A stretch of 35,337 nucleotides of DNA from Pedobacter schmidteae (GCA_945901155.1 CAMDKO010000018.1:1-35337), one strand, 5' to 3'. Positions 7,765-16,148 are shown, counted from the first letter of the stretch. Numbers and translations are program-made. The notes: generated from the letters alone by a model not told the origin.

Positions 7765-9683
7765 ATATTACTCTTCCTGATGGTTCTGTTCGGGAGTACG
7801 AACAAGGGACTTCTGCCCACCAGATAGCACTTTCTATTTCTGAAGGATTAGCTCGTAACGTTTTAGCTGCCATGGTTAATGGTGAGGTATGGGATTCTTC
7901 CAGACCAATTGAAAAAGATTCATTAGTAAAACTTTTAACCTGGAATGATCAGGAAGGAAAGGCTACATTCTGGCATTCTTCTGCACATTTGATGGCTGAA
8001 GCTTTAGAAGCATTGTATCCAGGTACAAAATTCGGTATCGGTCCGGCAATTGAAACAGGCTTTTACTATGATGTTGATTTTGGTGACCGTGAATTTTCGT
8101 CAGATGATTTTAAAGAAATCGAAGATAAGATCATTGAATTAGCAAAAGTAAAATCTGAATTTTCTAGAAAAGGAGTTTCTAAGAGTGATGCAATTAAATA
8201 TTTTACCAAAAAAGATGATGAATATAAACTGGATTTAATCAAAGATCTGGCTGATGGTTCAATCACATTCTATACACAGGGTAATTTCACCGACCTTTGC
8301 CGTGGTCCACATATTCCTAATACGGGCTTTATTAAGGCTGTTAAGTTGATGAATGTTGCAGGTGCTTATTGGAGAGGTGACGAAACCAGAAAACAATTAA
8401 CTCGTATATATGGAGTTACTTATCCGAAGCTAAGTGAGCTAACCGACTATCTCCACATGATTGAGGAGGCCAAAAAGCGGGATCATCGTAAGCTGGGTAA
8501 AGAGCTAGAACTTTTTGCTTTTTCTGAAAAAGTAGGTATGGGTTTGCCGTTATGGTTACCAAAAGGGACAGCACTTCGCGAAAAGCTTGTTAATTTTCTT
8601 CAAAGAGCTCAGGTTAAGTCTGGATATGAGCAGGTTATTACGCCACATATTGGACATAAGAACCTTTATATTACTTCCGGCCACTATGAAAAATATGGTG
8701 CAGATTCCTTTCAGCCAATAAAAACCCCTCAAGAAGGTGAGGAGTTTTTCTTAAAACCAATGAACTGTCCTCATCATTGCGAAATTTATAAAACAAAACC
8801 TCGTTCTTATAAAGATCTTCCTGTTCGATATGCAGAATTTGGCACAGTTTATCGCTATGAACAAAGCGGAGAACTTCATGGTTTAACCCGAGTAAGAGGT
8901 TTTACTCAGGATGATGCACATTTATTCTGTCGTCCAGATCAGGTTAAAGAAGAATTTAAAAAGGTTATCGACTTGGTTTTATATGTATTTAAAGCGTTAG
9001 GATTCGATGATTATACCGCTCAGATCTCACTCAGAGATCCTGAAAATAAAGCCAAATATATTGGAAGTGATGAAAATTGGCAGCTTGCCGAATCGGCAAT
9101 TATTGAAGCTGCTGACGAAAAAGGCTTAACCACTATTATTGAGTTAGGTGAAGCAGCTTTCTATGGTCCAAAGCTTGATTTCATGGTAAAGGATGCCCTT
9201 GGTAGGAAATGGCAATTGGGTACCATTCAGGTAGACTACAATTTACCTGAGCGATTTGAACTTGAATATACTGGAAGTGATAATCAAAAACACCGTCCGG
9301 TGATGATACATAGAGCTCCTTTCGGATCTTTAGAACGGTTTGTGGCGGTTTTGATCGAACACTGCGCAGGTGAATTTCCATTATGGCTCTCACCAGAACA
9401 ATTTATAGTGCTGCCTATCTCTGAAAAATATGAGGATTATGCAAAAAAAGTTTTAGAATCGCTTAATAATTCCGATATTCGCGGGCTGATTGACTCTCGA
9501 GATGAGAAGATTGGAAGAAAGATTCGTGATGCTGAAGTCAAGAAAATACCTTTCATGCTCATCTTAGGTGAAAAAGAAATGAATGAAGGCATGGTTTCTG
9601 TTAGGAGACATGGGCAAGGAGATGTAGGTAGCATGACAATTGAAGAGTTTAGTAATCAGTTAGTTAAAGAAATTACAATTTAA
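7758..9683 (+). CDS. thrS: Threonine--tRNA ligase
   Basis: A class II aminoacyl-tRNA synthetase charging tRNA-Thr in the cytoplasm. It has the usual bacterial length (641 aa) and domain order: TGS domain (1-62, starting [10 protein letters not shown]), the SAD editing domain with HSSAH (H73, H77) and the DLCRGPH motif, the catalytic core and a C-terminal anticodon-binding domain. The core shows [11 protein letters not shown] (with the active-site zinc-ligand Cys), motif 2 [26 protein letters not shown] and motif 3 [11 protein letters not shown]. It heads the thrS-infC-rpmI-rplT cluster, as in many bacteria. The start is the only Met consistent with the TGS N-terminus, but it sits inside a duplicated leader repeat preceded by two tiny ORFs, which suggests translational control. 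Confidence 0.98.
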   Translation: MINITLPDGSVREYEQGTSAHQIALSISEGLARNVLAAMVNGEVWDSSRPIEKDSLVKLLTWNDQEGKATFWHSSAHLMAEALEALYPGTKFGIGPAIETGFYYDVDFGDREFSSDDFKEIEDKIIELAKVKSEFSRKGVSKSDAIKYFTKKDDEYKLDLIKDLADGSITFYTQGNFTDLCRGPHIPNTGFIKAVKLMNVAGAYWRGDETRKQLTRIYGVTYPKLSELTDYLHMIEEAKKRDHRKLGKELELFAFSEKVGMGLPLWLPKGTALREKLVNFLQRAQVKSGYEQVITPHIGHKNLYITSGHYEKYGADSFQPIKTPQEGEEFFLKPMNCPHHCEIYKTKPRSYKDLPVRYAEFGTVYRYEQSGELHGLTRVRGFTQDDAHLFCRPDQVKEEFKKVIDLVLYVFKALGFDDYTAQISLRDPENKAKYIGSDENWQLAESAIIEAADEKGLTTIIELGEAAFYGPKLDFMVKDALGRKWQLGTIQVDYNLPERFELEYTGSDNQKHRPVMIHRAPFGSLERFVAVLIEHCAGEFPLWLSPEQFIVLPISEKYEDYAKKVLESLNNSDIRGLIDSRDEKIGRKIRDAEVKKIPFMLILGEKEMNEGMVSVRRHGQGDVGSMTIEEFSNQLVKEITI

Positions 9684-9696
9684 ATAGAAGTATAAT

Positions 9697-10269
9697 TTGG
9701 CATTAGGAAGACCAGGCTTTAACAGAGGACCACGCCCTCCGTTTAAAAAGAAAGAAGCAGAACATAAGATCAATGATTTGATCCGGGCACCTGAGGTGCG
9801 CTTAACTGGTGAGAACGTGGAAACGGGTATTTATCCATTCAGAGAGGCTTTGGCAATGGCTATTGAACAGGATCTTGATCTTGTGGAAATTTCTCCGAAT
9901 GCAGTTCCGCCTGTATGTAAGATTGTTGATTACAACAAGTTTATTTACGAGCAGAAGAAAAAAATGAAGGAAATTAAGTCTAATGCAAAACAAACGGTGA
10001 TTAAAGAAATACGTTTTGGACCTAATACCAGTGATCATGATTTTCAGTTTAAACTAAAACATGCAATTGGTTTCCTTGAAGGTGGTGAGAAAGTTCGTGC
10101 ATATGTTCACTTTAAAGGTCGTGCAATTGTTTATAAAGAACAAGGAGAAATCCTGTTATTAAAGTTTGCTCAAGCATTAGAAGATGTGGGTAAGGTTGAA
10201 CAATTACCTAAATTAGAGGGAAAACGGATGTTTTTAACCGTTGCTCCTAAACATGTAGGTAAAAGATAA
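9697..10269 (+). CDS. infC: Translation initiation factor IF-3 (TTG start)
   Basis: IF-3 binds the 30S subunit, prevents premature 50S joining and proofreads start-codon/initiator-tRNA pairing. The 190-residue protein has a basic N-terminal tail, the N domain ([22 protein letters not shown], then [19 protein letters not shown]), a lysine-rich linker ([14 protein letters not shown]) and the C domain ([17 protein letters not shown] through [12 protein letters not shown]). The frame is closed by TAG at 9685-9687 and contains no ATG before the conserved domain, so initiation must be at a near-cognate codon; TTG at 9697, 13 bp after thrS, fits the family N-terminus. Non-AUG initiation is the known basis of infC autoregulation in E. 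coli (AUU), because IF-3 discriminates against such starts. Co-transcription with thrS is likely. Confidence 0.96.
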   Translation: MALGRPGFNRGPRPPFKKKEAEHKINDLIRAPEVRLTGENVETGIYPFREALAMAIEQDLDLVEISPNAVPPVCKIVDYNKFIYEQKKKMKEIKSNAKQTVIKEIRFGPNTSDHDFQFKLKHAIGFLEGGEKVRAYVHFKGRAIVYKEQGEILLLKFAQALEDVGKVEQLPKLEGKRMFLTVAPKHVGKR

Positions 10270-10369
10270 TTCGTCATCCGATTAAATCGGGTTTGTTAAT
10301 TTGCCCTTGTGGCATTTCGCAACTGACAATTATACAAACAGAATAATTGATAAATAAATAAATATAGTT
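10270..10369 (+). promoter_or_regulatory. infC-rpmI spacer, possible ribosomal-protein leader
   Basis: This 100-bp spacer begins TTCGTCATCC, then a small hairpin CCGAT-TAA-ATCGG (10278-10290), then a U/G-rich stretch and an A-rich run before the rpmI ATG. In E. coli and Bacillus, L20 represses rpmI-rplT through structures in this position. Here the placement is suggestive, but I cannot identify a conserved L20-binding fold by eye. Confidence 0.25.
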
Positions 10370-10570
10370 ATGCCAAAAATGAAAACGTGTTCCAGTGCAA
10401 AAAAGCGCTTCAAGCTTACTGGAACAGGTAAAATCAAAAGAAAGAACGCTTTTAAAAGTCACATCTTAACCAAGATGAGTAACAAACGTAAGCGTGCCTT
10501 GGGTCAGACAAGTTTAGTTTCTGATGCAGATTCAGGCAACGTTAAGCGTATGCTTTGTATAGGCAAGTAA
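10370..10570 (+). CDS. rpmI: 50S ribosomal protein L35
   Basis: A 66-residue, strongly basic protein with the L35 signature [20 protein letters not shown] followed by [23 protein letters not shown]35 is a small component of the large ribosomal subunit near the base of the central protuberance. The length is normal. The start is preceded by an A-rich stretch (AAATAAATATAGTT), typical of Bacteroidota translation initiation without a Shine-Dalgarno sequence. The gene lies between infC and rplT in the universally common order. Position 7 is Cys where Asn or Lys is more usual, and the tail has CIGK, neither of which bears on identity. Confidence 0.97.
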   Translation: MPKMKTCSSAKKRFKLTGTGKIKRKNAFKSHILTKMSNKRKRALGQTSLVSDADSGNVKRMLCIGK

Positions 10571-10590
10571 TCAACAAATTAATTTAACCA

Positions 10591-10631
10591 GGTATCAGGT
10601 TTTAAGTTTCTGACAAGGAACACCGCTTACC
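10591..10631 (+). promoter_or_regulatory. Structured rpmI-rplT intercistronic region, candidate L20 control site
   Basis: Within the 76-bp gap, GGTA (10591-10594) can pair with TACC (10628-10631), and the adjoining TCAG (10595-10598) with CTGA (10610-10613). This makes a nested, roughly 40-nt structure just ahead of the rplT start. The pairings are short, so this is a weak call. The position is where an L20 feedback element could act. Confidence 0.2.
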
Positions 10632-10646
10632 AAAACACAAAACAAC

Positions 10647-10991
10647 ATGCCACGTTCGGTTAACGCAGTAGCGTCAAGAAGAAGAAGAAAAAAGGTCTTA
10701 AATTTAGCCAAAGGCTATTGGGGATCTAGAAGCAAGGTTTTTACCGTTGCTAAGAACACAGTCGAAAAAGGTTTGCAATATGCATACCGTGACCGTAAAA
10801 ATAAGAAAAGAGAATTCAGAGCTTTGTGGATTCAGCGTATCAACGCTGGTGCACGCCAGCACGGACTATCGTATTCTGCATTAATGGGTAAATTAACTGC
10901 AAGTGGAAATCAATTGAACCGTAAGGTTTTAGCTGATCTTGCAATGAATCATCCAGATGCATTTAAAGCTGTTATCGATACAGTAAAATAG
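10647..10991 (+). CDS. rplT: 50S ribosomal protein L20
   Basis: A 114-residue protein that binds 23S rRNA early in 50S assembly. It carries the basic N-terminal extension [20 protein letters not shown], then the family-typical [47 protein letters not shown] and the C-terminal [15 protein letters not shown]. Length and start agree with the family. It is the last gene of the thrS-infC-rpmI-rplT unit and is followed 18 bp later by a strong intrinsic terminator. In other bacteria L20 is also the translational repressor of rpmI-rplT. Confidence 0.98.
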   Translation: MPRSVNAVASRRRRKKVLNLAKGYWGSRSKVFTVAKNTVEKGLQYAYRDRKNKKREFRALWIQRINAGARQHGLSYSALMGKLTASGNQLNRKVLADLAMNHPDAFKAVIDTVK

Positions 10992-11009
10992 TCTTAGATA
11001 TCATATTTT

Positions 11010-11039
11010 AAAAAAGGGAGCCTAAAGCTCCCTTTTTTT
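11010..11039 (+). terminator. Strong intrinsic terminator of the thrS-infC-rpmI-rplT unit
   Basis: A-tract (11010-11015), GGGAGC (11016-11021), loop CTAAA, GCTCCC (11027-11032) and seven T (11033-11039). The stem is GC-rich and extended by A-T pairs on both sides. The symmetry means it could also act weakly on the opposite strand. Confidence 0.92.
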
Positions 11040-11040
11040 A

Positions 11041-11208
11041 TGCCCTTATGCATAGCTCAAATTTATCTGAGCTGATATCCTAAAATATAAAGAGTTAAAG
11101 TATAATGGCTGTGGAATTCAATTATCAATAATAATACCTAATACAAGTAATAGCTATTAAACCTGTGATTGAATTGTAAATGTTGATACAATATCACACT
11201 ATAATAAA
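11041..11208. other. Intergenic stretch downstream of rplT with small inverted repeats, no ORF
   Basis: Between the rplT and sucC terminators I see no coding frame. It contains AGCTCA/TGAGCT (11054-11059 and 11068-11073, 8-nt loop) and a longer-range AATTCAAT/ATTGAATT pair (11115-11122 and 11168-11175). A Bacteroidales structured RNA (Bacteroidales-1) is known downstream of rplT in related orders, so this slot merits a covariance search. Nothing here proves a ncRNA. Confidence 0.25.
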
Positions 11209-11245
11209 ATTTCGTCATCCCTGTTTGGGTCAGGAATGACGAAAT
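11209..11245 (-). terminator. sucC terminator formed by a long palindrome
   Basis: ATTTCGTCAT (11209-11218) pairs with ATGACGAAAT (11236-11245), with an inner CCTG/CAGG pair (11220-11223 and 11231-11234) and a 7-nt loop. Read on the minus strand, the hairpin is followed by TTTTATT, so it fits an intrinsic terminator 7 bp after the sucC stop. The CGTCATCC...GGAATGACG form resembles the dispersed palindromes (REP-like) frequent in Bacteroidota intergenic DNA. Confidence 0.8.
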
Positions 11246-11252
11246 CTATAGA

Positions 11253-12449
11253 TTATTTATTTTCAAGAACCTTGGTTACTAAGGCAGCAGCTTCTTTAAG
11301 AAGAATTGCAGAGTAAACCTTTAGTCCCGATTCGTCAATTAACTTTTTTGCTTCTACAGCATTAGTGCCCTGAAGACGTACAATAATTGGAACAGGAATA
11401 TTTCCAATCTCTTTGTATGCATCAATAACTCCCTGAGCAACACGATCGCAGCGTACAATTCCTCCAAAGATATTGATCAGAATAGCTTTTACATTTGGAT
11501 CAGAAAGGATAATATTAAATCCAGCTTTAACTGTTTCTGCATTTGCAGTTCCACCCACATCTAGGAAATTTGCAGGCTCACCACCAGCAAGTTTGATGAT
11601 ATCCATTGTAGCCATTGCAAGACCAGCTCCATTCACCATACAACCTACGTTTCCGTCAAGTTTAACATAGTTCAAATTTGATTTACTTGCTTCTACTTCT
11701 GTTGGATCTTCTTCTGATGTATCACGCATCGCAGCAAAATCAGGATGGCGGAAAAGTCCGTTATCATCCAGGTTTACTTTGGCATCAACCGCAAGAATTT
11801 TATTATCAGAAGTTTTTAAGACTGGGTTAATCTCAAACATAGATGAATCAGTAGCTTCATATGCTTTATACAAAGAAGCAATGAATTTGGTCATGTCTTT
11901 GAATGCATCACCACTCAATCCCAGATTAAAGGCTATTTTACGAGCCTGAAATCCCTGAAGACCAACCTTTGGATCTATTTCTTCTTTAAATATTAAATGA
12001 GGTGTGTGTTCTGCAACTTCTTCAATATCCATTCCACCTTCTGTAGAATACATGATGATGTTACGGCCTCTGGATCTGTCGAGTAAAACGCTTACATAAA
12101 ATTCTTTGGTATCACTTTCACCAGGATAGTAAACATCCTGTGCAACCAAAACTTTGCTAACCAACTTACCTTCTGGCCCGGTTTGTGGTGTAATTAATTG
12201 CATTCCTATGATATGCCCTGCTTTTTCTCTTACTTCTTCCAGATTTTTTGCTAGCTTAACACCACCACCTTTTCCACGTCCGCCTGCATGTATCTGAGCT
12301 TTGATAACTACCCAGTCTGAGTTATAATCTACTTTTAGTTTTTTGGCTGCTTCAACAGCTTGCTCAGCAGTATCGGCAACGATGCCTTCTTGAACTCTGA
12401 CGCCAAAACTTTTTAATATTGCTTTACCTTGATATTCGTGAATATTCAT
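11253..12449 (-). CDS. sucC: Succinate--CoA ligase (ADP-forming) subunit beta
   Basis: The beta subunit of succinyl-CoA synthetase, the TCA-cycle step that makes ATP/GTP from succinyl-CoA. The 398 residues match the family. The N-terminal ATP-grasp region starts [17 protein letters not shown] and has the glycine-rich [18 protein letters not shown]. The C-terminal CoA-ligase domain has [28 protein letters not shown] and [11 protein letters not shown], a phosphate-interacting loop. The usual partner sucD is not adjacent, so the subunits are encoded apart, as often seen in Bacteroidota. The start Met is the family start. It is divergent from the LolD-like gene with a 139-bp shared upstream region and ends at its own palindromic terminator. 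Confidence 0.97.
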   Translation of the reverse strand: MNIHEYQGKAILKSFGVRVQEGIVADTAEQAVEAAKKLKVDYNSDWVVIKAQIHAGGRGKGGGVKLAKNLEEVREKAGHIIGMQLITPQTGPEGKLVSKVLVAQDVYYPGESDTKEFYVSVLLDRSRGRNIIMYSTEGGMDIEEVAEHTPHLIFKEEIDPKVGLQGFQARKIAFNLGLSGDAFKDMTKFIASLYKAYEATDSSMFEINPVLKTSDNKILAVDAKVNLDDNGLFRHPDFAAMRDTSEEDPTEVEASKSNLNYVKLDGNVGCMVNGAGLAMATMDIIKLAGGEPANFLDVGGTANAETVKAGFNIILSDPNVKAILINIFGGIVRCDRVAQGVIDAYKEIGNIPVPIIVRLQGTNAVEAKKLIDESGLKVYSAILLKEAAALVTKVLENK

Positions 12450-12588
12450 TTACTTGTTATTTGTCGTAAAACTACGTTTTTATTGCAAACCTGAAAATAG
12501 CAAATGCAAAAAATAAGTCTTTTTTTTGTGCTCAGACCTTACTCTAATAAACAATTTGCACCTTTGCATATGAATACAGTCAAAATCG

Positions 12589-13245
12589 ATGCTTCAGGCA
12601 AGAGGAATTAAAAAATCATACGGAAATTTACAGATCCTAAAAGGGGTTGATCTTGATGTTACAAGAGGAGAGATTATTACGATAATTGGTGCTTCGGGTG
12701 CAGGAAAAAGTACTCTTTTACATATCATTGGAACTCTTGATCATCCTGACCATGGAATAGTCAGATTGAACAATGTGGATATTCATACACTCACATCAAA
12801 AAAATTGAGTGCATTCAGGAATGAGCAAATTGGATTCATTTTTCAATTTCATCACTTGCTTCCTGAATTTACTTCCTTAGAAAACATATGTATACCGGCC
12901 TTTATTGCTGGTAAAAGTAAAAAAGATGCTGAAAATAAGGCATTTGAATTATTGGAAATACTTGGTCTTTCAGATCGTGCCAATCACAAACCCAATGAAC
13001 TGTCGGGTGGTGAACAACAACGTGTGGCAGTAGCAAGGGCTATGGTGAATAATCCAGCAATAATATTAGCTGATGAACCATCCGGAAATTTAGATTCAAA
13101 TAACGCTGAAAATCTGCATCAGCTGTTTGTCAATTTACGTGATACTCTGAACCAAACCTTTGTGATTGTTACTCATAATGAAAATCTTGCTAATCTTGCA
13201 AATAAAAAGGTGTTAATGAAAGATGGACAAATAATTAATTATTAA
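12589..13245 (+). CDS. ABC transporter ATP-binding protein, LolD/MacB-like
   Basis: A 218-residue ABC ATPase. Visible motifs are Walker A GASGAGKS (34-41), the Q-loop [15 protein letters not shown], signature [15 protein letters not shown], Walker [14 protein letters not shown] and the H-loop [19 protein letters not shown] and the DEPSGNLDS block place it in the LolD/FtsE/MacB branch, which moves lipoproteins or works mechanically on the envelope rather than importing solutes. No LolC/E-type permease is adjacent; instead two unusual small genes follow, the first only 1 bp after the stop. TTTGCACCTTTGC at 12555-12567 resembles a degenerate Bacteroidota -7 box. The ATG at 12589 is the only in-frame start near the conserved N-terminus. 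Confidence 0.9.
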   Translation: MLQARGIKKSYGNLQILKGVDLDVTRGEIITIIGASGAGKSTLLHIIGTLDHPDHGIVRLNNVDIHTLTSKKLSAFRNEQIGFIFQFHHLLPEFTSLENICIPAFIAGKSKKDAENKAFELLEILGLSDRANHKPNELSGGEQQRVAVARAMVNNPAIILADEPSGNLDSNNAENLHQLFVNLRDTLNQTFVIVTHNENLANLANKKVLMKDGQIINY

Positions 13246-13246
13246 A

Positions 13247-13726
13247 ATGTCTGTTTTGATCACCGCTGCAACTAATTCAGCAGCTTTCCAACTTGCACGT
13301 ATTCTAAATACTGAGGATATATGTTTTGCCTCTGATACAGATATTCCTGTTTTTTCCGGAAAAAGATTTTTAAAGTTTCCCTCTACTGATTCTTCGAGTT
13401 TTATCCATGAAGTTTTAAAAATCTGTCTGGATAATCAAATAGTTGAAATTTATCCGTTATTACCTGACGAAATTGTTGAATTTTCAAAATCTCGACAACT
13501 TTTTGAAGAATTTGACATTAAACTTGTTATTCCTTCCATAAAATGGATAGAAACAAGATTAAATGATTCGCCATTTCTTTCTACAAATTTATTTGTCTTG
13601 ATCGATGGAAATTTATGTGCAGGGAATATTGCCAAAGAAAGTTTAATGCTTCTCAATGAAGAAAATGGCATTTTTCAATGGGAATTTAAAAATAATCAGC
13701 TAATATTTGGTTCTTTTAGTATTTGA
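13247..13726 (+). CDS. Stand-alone pre-ATP-grasp-like domain protein
   Basis: 159 residues resembling only the N-terminal (pre-ATP-grasp, Rossmann-like) part of short carbamoyl-phosphate-synthase-like ATP-grasp proteins. It opens SVLITAATNSAAFQLARIL and continues with a FPSTDSSSFIHEVLKICLD block and IYPLLPDEIVEFSKSRQLFEEFDIKLVIP, the typical run-up to an ATP-grasp domain. After ~residue 110, where the ATP-grasp lysine and glycine loop should follow, only about 50 residues remain and no nucleotide-binding motif is visible. The frame is intact and ends with TGA one base before the next ATG, so this looks like a maintained short protein, not a recent frameshift. A scaffold or ligand-sensing role is possible; no catalytic role can be supported. 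It starts 1 bp after the LolD-like stop. Confidence 0.6.
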   Translation: MSVLITAATNSAAFQLARILNTEDICFASDTDIPVFSGKRFLKFPSTDSSSFIHEVLKICLDNQIVEIYPLLPDEIVEFSKSRQLFEEFDIKLVIPSIKWIETRLNDSPFLSTNLFVLIDGNLCAGNIAKESLMLLNEENGIFQWEFKNNQLIFGSFSI

Positions 13727-13727
13727 T

Positions 13728-14342
13728 ATGCTTAAATATATTGATCTTGATCACAGAAAGAAGGCTTTTATTTTTGAATTGGATGATGTTCTTTACCCTG
13801 AAAGAGACTATCTACTGCAGGTCTATTATCTATTTTCCAATTTCATTGAATTTACAGAGACATTTCCTCCAGCATCAGATCTGATTGAATTTTTCAAAAA
13901 ATCATATGAACACCATGGTGATGATGGCATTTTTGATAGGGCGAAAGAAGTATTTGGAATCAATGAAAAATACAGAGATAATTTTGACCGGCTTTATTTT
14001 ACTGCCAGATTACCTTTGAAGCTATTGTTGTTTTCAAATGTGCTTATTCTGTTACAAGAAATAGTTATTGATAGAAAGAATATATTCATCATTACAAACG
14101 GTAAACCTGAAATTCAGATGAATAAAATCATGCAAACAGAGTGGAATGGTCTTGAAAAATATTTAAAGGTTTATTATGCTCAGGAGATAAATCAAAAACC
14201 AGAATCTGATGTATTATCGTATATATTAAAAGAGCACAATTTATTGAGAAAGGATCTTTTGATCTTGGGTAATGCTTTAACGGATGAAGAATTTGCTTTA
14301 TCAAGTGGAGTAGATTATTTAAATGTCAGTGAATTTATTTAA
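13728..14342 (+). CDS. HAD-superfamily-like protein with degenerate active site
   Basis: 204 residues from the ATG at 13728, which follows the previous stop by 1 bp; an earlier in-frame start would overlap that gene and adds an untypical N-terminus. The fold assignment rests on AFIFELDDVLYPERDYLL (motif I region), FIITNGKPEIQMNKI (motif II, T-N-G), QKPESDVLSYIL (motif III Lys region) and LILGNALTDEEFALSSGVDYL (motif IV region). Compared with the HAD consensus DxDxT, the nucleophile Asp is Glu17 and Thr is Val21; Asp19 is kept. Motif IV has GN in place of GD. Active HAD phosphatases require the nucleophilic Asp, so this protein is probably not a normal phosphatase. It ends the three-gene cassette; the S41 protease starts 60 bp later. 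Confidence 0.72.
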   Translation: MLKYIDLDHRKKAFIFELDDVLYPERDYLLQVYYLFSNFIEFTETFPPASDLIEFFKKSYEHHGDDGIFDRAKEVFGINEKYRDNFDRLYFTARLPLKLLLFSNVLILLQEIVIDRKNIFIITNGKPEIQMNKIMQTEWNGLEKYLKVYYAQEINQKPESDVLSYILKEHNLLRKDLLILGNALTDEEFALSSGVDYLNVSEFI

Positions 14343-14402
14343 ATTTATAGCTAATTTATTTTTTAATATTAAAAACTAACCTATCTCAACTTTAAGAAAT
14401 AT

Positions 14403-15977
14403 ATGTCAAATAAAATCATTTTGAGGTCATTAATAAAACCAATTATTTTCACATTCGGTGTTTTAATCCTTGCTTCTGCTTGTAAGAAAGAGCCTAAGGC
14501 TCCAACGACAACAACTGTAACTCCACCAGTGATCGTTGCACCCCCTACGAGAGCTGAATTAACTAAGGATTCAATTTTTCTTTATGCTAGAGACACTTAT
14601 TTCTGGAATGACGATATGCCTAGCTATGAAATATTTAAACCCAGATCATATTCTTCAGATCAGGCAGTTCTCGATGCAATAATTAAATTACCGGGAACTA
14701 ACAAACCTGTAGATAAATATTCATTTCTTGATAATGGTGGAGTATCAACCTCATTAGGTGGAGTAAGTGGTGATTTTGGCTTCTCCGTATTTTATAATGA
14801 TGATGATGGAAATTCAGCTACTCCAACTGAAGATCTTCGAGTTAAATATGTCTCACCAGGATCTCCTGCTGCTACTGCAGGGCTGATAAGAGGCTATCAG
14901 ATTACTACTTTAAACGGAAGAACTGGATCAGCCTTAAGTACATCTTCGTCAGCAAATGTATCATTTGTTTCTTCAGCTGTTTTTGGAAGTGCAACAACAG
15001 TTTCTATGACCGTCAAAAAACCTGATGGAAGCAGTCTAGTTTTAACTATTGCAAGAGCAACTTATGCCAACAATCCAATTTATGCCACTAAAATATTTAC
15101 CCTTGGTAGTAAAAAAGTTGGATATTTAGTTTATCATAGTTTTACTACCAATTCAAGAGATGGTCTGAGAGCGGCGATCGGAAAATTTCATACAGAAGGT
15201 GCTTCTGAATTAATTGTTGATCTGCGCTATAATGGTGGAGGTTCTGTGGCTACTTCTGATGTGTTTACCAATCTGTTAGCGCCTGCTTCCGTAAATGGTC
15301 AAGTAATGTATACAACCTATTGGACAAAAACTATGCAAGATGGGCTTGCAAAAATATTAGTCAATCAACCTTTATTAGATGCTAATGGTAAACTTCAAAC
15401 ATTTACTAACGGTGTAAATGGCAAATGGGCAACCTACGCAGATATTAATTATAAACCAACTGTGGCAGCAGGGAATATTGAAAATTTTGCTAAGGAAGGT
15501 GCTGCAGAATTTAAAAAGATTTATTTCTTAGTACTTAGTGGAACGGCTTCTGCCAGTGAATTAGTTATTAATAACCTCAAGGCTGTTTTGCCTAATGATG
15601 TAAAATTAATTGGTCGTCAAACCTATGGTAAACCAGTTGGTTTTTTTGCAATCAATATTGATAATTTAGATCTATATGTACCCCAGTTTGAAACTAGGAA
15701 TCAAAAGAATTATGGTGGATTTTACGAAGGATTAGCAGTTGATAAAACACTTGCTGATGATGTAACTAAAGATTTTGGTGATGAGAAAGAAGCGCTTTTA
15801 GCTGCTGCTTTAGCATATTCTGAAAAAGGATTTTTCTCAGTAAGCTCAAAGGGTAATACATTAAGCAGTATTTCTGGAATGCCTCTTTCTGAAGAAAAAG
15901 TGTTGAATCAAATCTTAGAAAAAAATAAATTCAATGGGATGATCGATGATAGGCCTAGAAAGTTGATTAAGCAATAA
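14403..15977 (+). CDS. S41-family (C-terminal processing-like) lipoprotein peptidase
   Basis: A 524-residue exported serine peptidase. A lipoprotein signal peptide ends at Cys27 (lobe LASAC) and is followed by a Thr/Pro-rich linker (PTTTTVTPPVIVAPPT). A PDZ-like domain spans about residues 120-215 (YVSPGSPAATAGLIRGYQI). The S41 domain follows: VGYLVYHSFTTNSRD, ELIVDLRYNGGGSVATSD and SGTASASELVINNL. Ser385 and Lys410 (in RQTYGKPVG) are 25 residues apart, as in the Ser/Lys dyad of the tail-specific proteases Prc and D1P. Such lipoprotein S41 proteins are frequent in Bacteroidota; the substrate is unknown. It lies 60 bp downstream of the HAD-like gene and is followed by a terminator, so it may end that operon. 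Confidence 0.9.
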   Translation: MSNKIILRSLIKPIIFTFGVLILASACKKEPKAPTTTTVTPPVIVAPPTRAELTKDSIFLYARDTYFWNDDMPSYEIFKPRSYSSDQAVLDAIIKLPGTNKPVDKYSFLDNGGVSTSLGGVSGDFGFSVFYNDDDGNSATPTEDLRVKYVSPGSPAATAGLIRGYQITTLNGRTGSALSTSSSANVSFVSSAVFGSATTVSMTVKKPDGSSLVLTIARATYANNPIYATKIFTLGSKKVGYLVYHSFTTNSRDGLRAAIGKFHTEGASELIVDLRYNGGGSVATSDVFTNLLAPASVNGQVMYTTYWTKTMQDGLAKILVNQPLLDANGKLQTFTNGVNGKWATYADINYKPTVAAGNIENFAKEGAAEFKKIYFLVLSGTASASELVINNLKAVLPNDVKLIGRQTYGKPVGFFAINIDNLDLYVPQFETRNQKNYGGFYEGLAVDKTLADDVTKDFGDEKEALLAAALAYSEKGFFSVSSKGNTLSSISGMPLSEEKVLNQILEKNKFNGMIDDRPRKLIKQ

Positions 15978-16055
15978 TGAATAGCTTTTTATGAATCTTA
16001 TTATTCGTAATCCTAAATAATATAAAGATTAATGTAATATTTGAGTACAAAGAAA

Positions 16056-16086
16056 GCTCTCTGAATATAAATCAGGGAGTTTTTTT
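16056..16086 (+). terminator. Intrinsic terminator after the S41 peptidase gene
   Basis: CTCTCTGA (16057-16064) pairs with TCAGGGAG (16072-16079) with one T-G wobble, a 7-nt loop and a run of seven T (16080-16086). It separates the S41 gene from the peroxiredoxin gene. Confidence 0.85.
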
Positions 16087-16148
16087 GATTCAATCAAGAA
16101 TATCTAGTAAATTAGTAGATTATTAAACGTAATTTAAATTATACTATT

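Noticed and set aside
12570-12572. Earlier ATG considered as the start of the LolD-like gene
   Set aside because: It is out of frame (19 bp upstream) with the ATPase.
13707-13727. Upstream in-frame extension of the HAD-like gene
   Set aside because: It would overlap the 3' end of the preceding gene and adds residues unlike the family; ATG at 13728 is 1 bp after the stop.
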